64,000 nucleotides of DNA from Tachypleus tridentatus (taxonomy: Eukaryota > Arthropoda > Merostomata > Xiphosura > Limulidae): contig NC_134834.1 in the NCBI RefSeq assembly GCF_004210375.1, positions 18,407,027 to 18,471,026 on the forward strand, given 5' to 3'. The position numbers were made by a program, and so were the translations under genes. Positions 50,301-59,300 of this stretch are shown here, in pieces (the stretch's first letter is position 1; each line of letters starts with the position of its first letter). The notes beneath the pieces were generated by a model. It was not told where the DNA came from. It ran no database searches and was given only the letters and a program-made list of their open reading frames with translations.

Positions 50301-53300
50301 TTACTCAAATATTAGAATCATTTCTTAACATTCTCACTCCATGATTTACTCAAATATTACAATCATTTCTTAACATTCTCACTCCATGATTTACTCAAAT
50401 ATTACAATCATTTCTTAACATTCTCACTCCATGATTTACTCAAATATTACAATCATTTCTTAACATTCTCACTCCATGATTTACTCAAATATTACAATCA
50501 TTTCTTAACATTCTCACTCCATGATTTACTCAAATATTACAATCATTTCTTAACATTCTCACTCCGTGATTTACTCAAATATTACAATCATTTCTTAACA
50601 TTCTCACTCCATGATTTACTCAAATATTACAATCGTTTCTGAACATTCTCACTCCATGATTTACTCAAATATTACAATCGTTTCTGAACATTCTCACTCC
50701 ATGATTTTCTCAAATATTATAATCGTTTCTCAACATTCTCACTCCATGATTTACTCAAATATTACAATTGTTTCTCAACATTCTCACTCCATGATTTACT
50801 CTAAAATTACAATCGTTTCTTAACATTCTTACCCCATGATTTACTCTAAAATTACAATCGTTTCTTAACATTCTTACTCCACGAGTTACTCTGAAAGTAC
50901 AAACGAATTTTTAGTAATTTTTTCCTTGATGTATTACAAAGGTTTCCTGTTAGTTTTTGCCTGAGTGATATTTTTATTTATCAATACACATCTCAAGTTT
51001 CAATTGTTTCACCAAAGTTTTGAACGTCTAACATCATCTTTGTAAACACATTCGTCATATTAGCTTAATAACAAAGCATAATAAATAAGTAACTACGTTT
51101 GACCCACAGTTATCACAAAGAAAATTCTTGTTTAACAGTTTCATTCATATGATTTCTAAGCATCACTATAATTTCACCTTTTGTCACGTGGTGTGTTTCG
51201 AAGTTCACGATGTAATATTTCACAAACGGTGTGACGAAGGAAGGTGAAACTGAAGTTAAAATACAAAACATGTGGTGTATGAAAAATATTCATTTATCAC
51301 GTTTTATTACTGGGAGAACGAGAAGATGTTTAACACGACGATATCAGAAAACTGAAAATCTCTGATGAAATGTTTAAGCCTTAAAGCAAACATATAAAAC
51401 AGCATTGTCTGCGCGTCCAGTACACAGCGCGCTCAGCGGTAAGCGTGAGAACTAAAAACACATGGCCAAGTGGTTAAAGCACTCGACTCGTAATCTGAGG
51501 GTCGCGGGTTCGAATCCCTATTACACCAAACGTTCTCGCCTTTTCAGCTGTGTGGGTGTTATAATGCTAGAATCAATCCCATTCTTCCTTGGACAAGAGT
51601 AGTCCAAGAGTTGGCGGTGGGTGCTGATGACTATCTGTTTTCCCTCTAGTCTTAGAGTGCTAAATTAGGAACGGCTAGCGCAGATAGCCCTCGAGTAACT
51701 ATGTGAGAAATTCCAAACAATCGAATGCTGTAAGGGACATATTATACAACGCTTACTGTGTATTTTTTATTCAGAAAATAAACCAGAACTTAATCAGAAA
51801 TAAATAAGATGTGGAAGATACTTACGATACTCTGAAGTCCAGAAACCGTTTAAAACTTTCAAATTAAATCATGAAAAGCAGAACAAAAACAAAACTAGTT
51901 AGATGAATCATCGTAGTAGCAATATCTATTAATACTTTATTGGCAAAAAGTAATACAATCAAGTACAAACAAGCCTTTTTAACTACGATTAACACGTTTT
52001 AATTTAATAATAATAAATATTATAAGCAGGTTATATCAACCTATTTTTATCTTACGTACAAGTTGGTTTGTTTTGAATATCGCGCAAAGCTACACGAGGG
52101 CCATCTGCGCTAGCCGTCCCTAATTATTCACTGTAGGTCTAGAGGGAAGGCAGCTAGTTATCACCACCAACTCTTGGGCTACTCTTTTACCAACGAATAA
52201 TGGGATTGACCGCCACAATATAACGCCCCCACGGCTGAAAGAGCGAGCATGTTCGGTGTGTCGGGAATTCGAATCTACGACCGTAGGATTACGAGTGGAG
52301 TGCCTTAACCACCTGGCCATGCCGGGCCTCACGTATAACTTGTATATTGCATATATTTTCAAAACGAGACATCAAACTCGAGCGCTTTCGAGTAGTGGAC
52401 TATCCTTCTTCAGGACAATAAAGGGTTATATTTAACGAGTGTGACGAAATATATGGGGTCGGATGTCGACGTCACGTGAACCGGATGTTCAGCACGAGTT
52501 GGTATTGAAAACTAGCCAATCATAACCAAGAGTTGTTTGTGTCAGGTTAAGTTTTATATCAAAGGGATGTGTACATTACATAACAGTGATAAGAACTGTT
52601 AATTAATTTATATAAAGATAAAACCAAACTAAACAATAGAAATAAAATTTAAAAAATAAAGACAAAAGGCGGTGAGAAATAGAGAAAATAGTGTAACTCA
52701 ATGTGCAGAAAATGAAAACAAAATATATATATAGATTTTAGAATAAACTCAGAAGCCTCGTTTGATAAACTTTCACATATTTGAGCATCTGTTACTTGTA
52801 TTTTAACAAAACGCAGTTTTTAAGTTTCTTACTTCACCGATGTCGACAGGAACAAATTTCGCCTGAGGTAATTGTGTCAACGTATCAAAATTTCGAAATT
52901 TTATTCGCTCTCGTGATGTACTTGAAAGCAAAAACTGTGTAACATTTCACCAAAAATAACGCATAACTCGTACTCACGTTCATTACTTACCTGATTTTAG
53001 CCTTTTTTAAGCCTATTTTCAAGTTTACTTACCTGATTTTAGCCTTCCTTTAAGCCTATTTTCAAGTTTAAAATCTTTAACGTTATCTTCATTTCCTGAG
53101 AATTTAGGCTTAGCTTCATCTCCAGAAGAACTTGGTAAAAAAGCACTGTTCTCTTCTTTAGTAATGCTCATATAAAAACAGATATCAGATGCTTTGAGAA
53201 TATAAGATGGACCTGGGTTCAACATTATCGGCCACGTCCCCGACAGGTCAGTTTGGACTCCAACCAACGACACTCCAAACCTACATTGCCAATCACAAAT

Positions 53301-56300
53301 CAAAACGTTCACTTTTAAGAAATAAAATCAACGTAAAAACGGTTTTGAAATTTCAAACAAACACGATTCTCTAAAGTCAGAACGAGTTTACGTTCCTGAT
53401 GCACAGTTTGAATCTTCACATCGTTATAACTTAAAGGGAAATATTAGGCTACTCTACTTACCAGCTCATTTCAGTAGTTAGATTTTTTTGACACTAGGTG
53501 CTAAAACTTTAAAAATATTTTATTTAAATATTCATAATAGATTCGAAAGAGCAATGTGCAGAAAGTTTTGAATCGGACAAAGTTTCGTGTTCTTACGAAA
53601 AACAAAATACGAATATTTTGTTATCAATAATCGTAAAACATAAGAATTCTCATATATATATAAAATGTATTTCTAAGACTAAAAATGTTATTTGAAATTA
53701 TTTGCTTCTGAAGTTGTTTTTTTTTCAAATTAACAAAAATTAAAATAATTCACTTTTTCTGGCATACACAAATTTATTTACTGCTCGTTTTAGTTGAATT
53801 TGTTGTCCTAGTCATTTCAGCCTCCTCACTTATTAGTGAATATTTTTTTTTAATAAACAAATAAACTCACTTTCTGTGTGCATGAAAAGAGGCATAACTG
53901 AAGCCTTTTCCTTCGTATTCTCCAAAGAAGCGACTATCACCGAGTCGAATGTGGTAAATCTCGTTCCCAGAGCACTTTCCATACTGTCGATGCCATTCCT
54001 CCGCTGAAGTTTGGCCTTCTCTGATGAAGAAGAAGCGATAAGTTTGGATATTTCGAAAAGCCATAAGACAGGCCAACGTTTAAGTGGTTTCTGTTTCTTG
54101 TTGCTTCTCGAGATCTTACAAAAGAAGCCATAACGCGTGATCGTTCGACTCATTTATGAAGAACGATTCTAGGGATTGTTTCTTTTTTGAATTTCGCGCA
54201 AAGCTACACGAGGGCTATCTGCGCTAGCCGTACCTAATTTAGCAGTGTAAGACTAGAGGGAAGACAACTAGTCATCACCACCCACCGCCAACTATTGGAT
54301 TACTCTTTTACCAACGAATAGTGGGATTGACCGCACATTATAACGCCCCCACGGCTGAAAGGGCGAGCATGTTTGGTGCGACGGGGATTCGAACACGCGA
54401 CCCTCGGATTATAAGTCGAGTGCCTTAACCACCTGGACATGCAGGAGCCTTATGAAAAGTTTTTTTTTTTGTTTTTAATTTCGCACAAAGCTACTCGAGG
54501 GCTATCTGTGCTAGCCGTCCCTAATTTAGCAGTGTAAGACTAAAGGGAAGGCAGCTAGTCATCACCACCCACCGCCAACTCTTGGGCTACTCTTTTACCA
54601 ACGAATAGTGGGATTGACCGTCACATTATAACGCCCCCACGGCTGAAAGGGCGAGCATGTTTGGCGCGACGGCGATGCGAACCCGCGACCCTCAGATTAC
54701 GAGTCGAGTACCTTAACCACCTGGCCATGCAGGGGCCCTATGAAAAGTAATGCTTGGCTTGAAATATAATGCTAAATACCGAGATAGGAGCACCGCTTTT
54801 CATTGTTTTGACGCGTAGAACATGAACTGTTCATCCAATTCAAAGGTGTCGCGTTAGTTTATTATTAAAGATAATTTTCGCTTGGCATAGGATTTATGAG
54901 TCTTGTTACAAATCTTTTCGCTTTGGTATGTTATCTGACTGGATCTATTCACCCAATCCCTTTCAGTTTAAAACTGCCAATTATAAGTGCATATATAACA
55001 ACAATTACTTTATTAAAAAATCTAGCACTTACGTATATAAGTTATATATAAGCTTCGCAATATTACCTTCAATTGTTTAATAGCATCGATAACAAAGCTT
55101 CTTGGACAAACAATGCCACGTGATTTCATTTAACGTTATTATTTTCCGGGTGGTTAATCAAAAACCCTGTACTTACTGTCCACGAGATGTGTGCAGCAGA
55201 AGGGTGACGAGGGTGGACGTCCCTGGACACAAACAGTTATTGGCTAATAAAGCATACTTGAATTCATCTTCACAAACAACGTGCTCTAGGTAGAAAACCA
55301 AACCACTGATCAGACAAGGAGGTACTCAAGACGTGACTTAACATATTCTAATCACTTATCTTTAGTTGCTTCGGTATTTTTGTTTCGATCAGAAATTAAT
55401 TATAATTATTGTAATATTAAATAACACCATTGTAGAAATTGTGGAAAAAAGTTATGTCACCCTAAATAACACCATTAAGACAGATTTTATGAAATGTGGA
55501 GCAGAAGCTATGTCCTCATAAATAACACCATTAAGATTGATGTCATGAAATATTGAGCAGAAACTATGTCTCCTTAAATAACGCCATTAAGATTGATGTC
55601 ATGAAATGTGGAGCAGAAACTATGTCTCCTTAAATAACACCATTATGACAGATGTTATGAAATATGGATGTCATGAAATAGCTATGTCCCCATAAATAAC
55701 ACCATTTAGATTGATGTCATGAAATGTGGAGCAGAAACTATGTCCCCTTAAATAACACCATTAAGATTGATGTCATGAAATATTGAGCAGAAACTATGTC
55801 TCCTTAAATAACGCCATTAAGATTGATGTCATGAAATGTGGAGCAGAAACTATGTCTCCTTAAATAACACCATTATGACAGATGTTATGAAATATGGAGA
55901 AGCTATGTCCCCATAAATAACACCATTTAGATTGATGTCATGAAATGTGGAGCAGAAACTATGTCCCCTTAAATAACACCATTATGACAGATGTTATGAA
56001 ATATGGATTAGCTATGTCTCCTTAAATAACACCATTAAGATTGATGTCATGAAATATGGAGCAGAAACTATGTCCCCTTAAATAATACATATATGGAGCA
56101 GAAACTATGATTGATGTTATGAAATATGGATTAGCCTTGTGTCCCCTTAAATAATACTATTTAGATTGATGTCATGAAATGTGGAGCAGAAACTCTGTCT
56201 CCTTAAATAACACCATTTAGATTGATGTCATGAAATGTGGAGCAGATACCATGTTTAAATTTCTTTTCTCATTCAACTTGTGAACTATATTTTCTCTAAC

Positions 56301-59300
56301 TTAAATTAAAGCTTTGCAATACAATGTCGATAATTTCTGAAAATAACTTTTATATAATAAACCATCACAGATATCCGTATCATTGATAATTTTAATGAAA
56401 AGGCTCCAACTAAACTGTCTCTCTTTAAGCTGTTACTTAAATTGTATTGAAAACTTGTTAAATAAGTATGTTTTATGTTTGATTATATGGTATTGTGCAA
56501 GGTACCTTATGAGACACATTAGAAAAACAACCAGATGAGGGACTTCAAGGCTCAAACTGGTCATCCGGGTCGTAATTTAGAACTATTGACCACAGAAAGA
56601 CAACCAATTTTAGAACGAGACCTTGAAGCTTCAAAATCGCAATCAGTTTGTTTGTTTTTTAAATTTCGCGCAAAGCTACGCAGGGGCTATCTGCGTTAAC
56701 TGTCCCTAACTGAATGCGACTAGCCATCACCACCAATCGCTATCTCTTTGTGTACTCTTTCACGAACGAATGGTGGGATTGATAGTCACATTATAACACC
56801 TCCACGGCTGAAAAGGCGAGTATGTTTGGTGGGACGGAGATTCGAACCCGTGACCCTCAGATTGCCAGTCAAGCGCCCTAGTTATTATCACCTCCGTTAT
56901 GATGTAGATTATGACGGATCAGAGGTTTTTGATAATCAGTTATTTTCGTGTTATGATTATTATTTAATTAATACAATAACACTTGCAACAATCAAAACTA
57001 TAATGACACTTGCAACAATCAAAACTATAATGACACTTGCAACAATGAAAGCTCAGTACATGTCCTGTCTGTTAAACGTTTCATAACTCTGTCGTCTTTG
57101 ACAACGAGACACCACCTGTTGGTAGTTTTTGTTAACAATAATGTTATCTGTTCTCATCAATTATACATAAAACTTAGTCTGCTTAAGTAATTAACTGTTC
57201 ATGCTTAATTGTATTTCCAGATACTTTACTTACATAGATTGTTTCGTTTGGCACGTTTACGTTGTACAGTTGTTTGTTTGTTTTTAAATTTGCATCTGTG
57301 AGGTTGTATTTTGATTTCTAATTCATCCAACTTAAGAAACGTTGAACTAACCTGCAAATGCTACGTGGACTTTATTTTCTGGACGGAAAATCTGAACATA
57401 CTGTGGTACAGTTGGAGCAAAGTCTCTGACAGCCCAAGACCTGAGGATGGTATGCTGATCCTAGATGGATTCCAAAAGGAAAAAAATACAACCAAAGAAA
57501 GAGATATAATTATATCAATAACTAAGTACTGTCTTGTTATGACACTTTCTTTAATCGAAGTCCTCTCCCCTTCTTATTAAGTTGCAACCAATACAGTTCA
57601 ATACATTACAAAAGGTGTAACATTATATTCTATCTACGCTCTATTCACTCCGATTAATCGGACCTCATAACATAATATTGTAAGTCCAAAAAACTACGGA
57701 TGACCACTGCTGTGCCACTAGGAAAGAATAAAGAGAAACATTTTAAATACCAATTTCTTAATATGTTTCTTTATCTCAAAAAAGTTGAATATAAGAATAA
57801 AGTTGAATAATATTACAGTGATATTAAGGGGATATTTATACGAGTTTGTTTAAAATGTTTGTGATTATTACAGTGAGATTAAGGGGATATTTATACGAGT
57901 TTATTTAAAATGTTTGTGATTATTACAGTGATATTAAGGGGATATTTATACGAGTTTATTTAAAATGTTTGTGATTATTACAGTGAGATCAAGGGTATAT
58001 TTATACGAGTTTATTTAAAATGTTTGCCATTATTACAGTGAGATTAAGAGGATATTTATACGAGTTTATTTAAAATGTTTGTCATTATTACAGTAAGATT
58101 ATGGGGATATTTATACGAGTTTATTTAAAAGGTTTGTGATTATCACAGTGATATTAAGGGGATATTTATACGAGTTTATTTAAAAGGTTTGTGATTATTA
58201 CAGTGAGATTAAGGGGATATTTATACGAGTTTATTTAAAATGTTTGTGATTATTACAGTGAGATTAAGAGGATATTTATACGAGTTTATTTAAAATGTTT
58301 GTCATTATTACAGTAAGATTATGAGGATATTTATACGAGTTTATTTAAAAGGTTTGTGATTATCACAGTAAGATTATGAGGATATTTATACGAGTTTATT
58401 TAAAAGGTTTGTGATTATCACAGTGATATTAAGGGGATATTTATACAAGTTTATTTAAAAGGTTTGTGATTATCACAGTAAGATTATGAGGATATTTATA
58501 CGAGTTTATTTAAAAGGTTTGTGATTATCACAGTGATATTAAGGGGATATTTATACAAGTTTATTTAAAAGGTTTGTGATTATCACAGTGAGATTAAGAG
58601 GATATTTATACGAGTTTATTTAAAAGGTTTGTGATTTTTACAGTGATATTAAGGGGATATTTATACGAGTTTATTTAAAATGTTTGTCATTATTACAGTA
58701 AGATTATGAGGATATTTATACGAGTTTATTTAAAAGGTTTGTGATTATCACAGTGATATTAAGGGGATATTTATACAAATTTATTTAAAATGTTTGTCAT
58801 TATTACAGTGAGATTAAGGGGATATTTATACGAGTTTATTTAAAAGGCTTGTGATTATTACAGTGAGATTAAGAGGATATTTATACGAGTTTATTTAAAA
58901 TGTTTGTGATTATCACAGTGATATTAAGGGGATATTTATACGAGTTTATTTAAAAGGTTTGTGATTATCACAGTGAGATTAAGAGGATATCTATACGAGT
59001 TTATTTAAAAGGTTTGTGATTATCACAGTGAGATTAAGAGGATATTTATACGAGTTTATTTAAAAGGTTTGTGATTATCACAGTGAGATTAAAGGGATAT
59101 TTATACGAGTTTATTTAAAAGGTTTGTGATTATCACAGTGATATTAAGGGGATATTTATACGAGTTTATTTAATAGGTTTGTGATTATTACAGTGAGATT
59201 AAGGGAATATTTATACGAGTTTATTGTGCTGAAATGCACGTGTTTATATCACTTCCACAAAAATGCATAATGTTTCAATATGTTTCAGGAATACAGTTGT

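Noticed and set aside
48046..50823. Open frames of 70 residues made of a 15-residue repeat
   Set aside because: They arise because the 45-bp satellite unit is a multiple of three. Neighbouring units contain in-frame stops, and the array is intronic.
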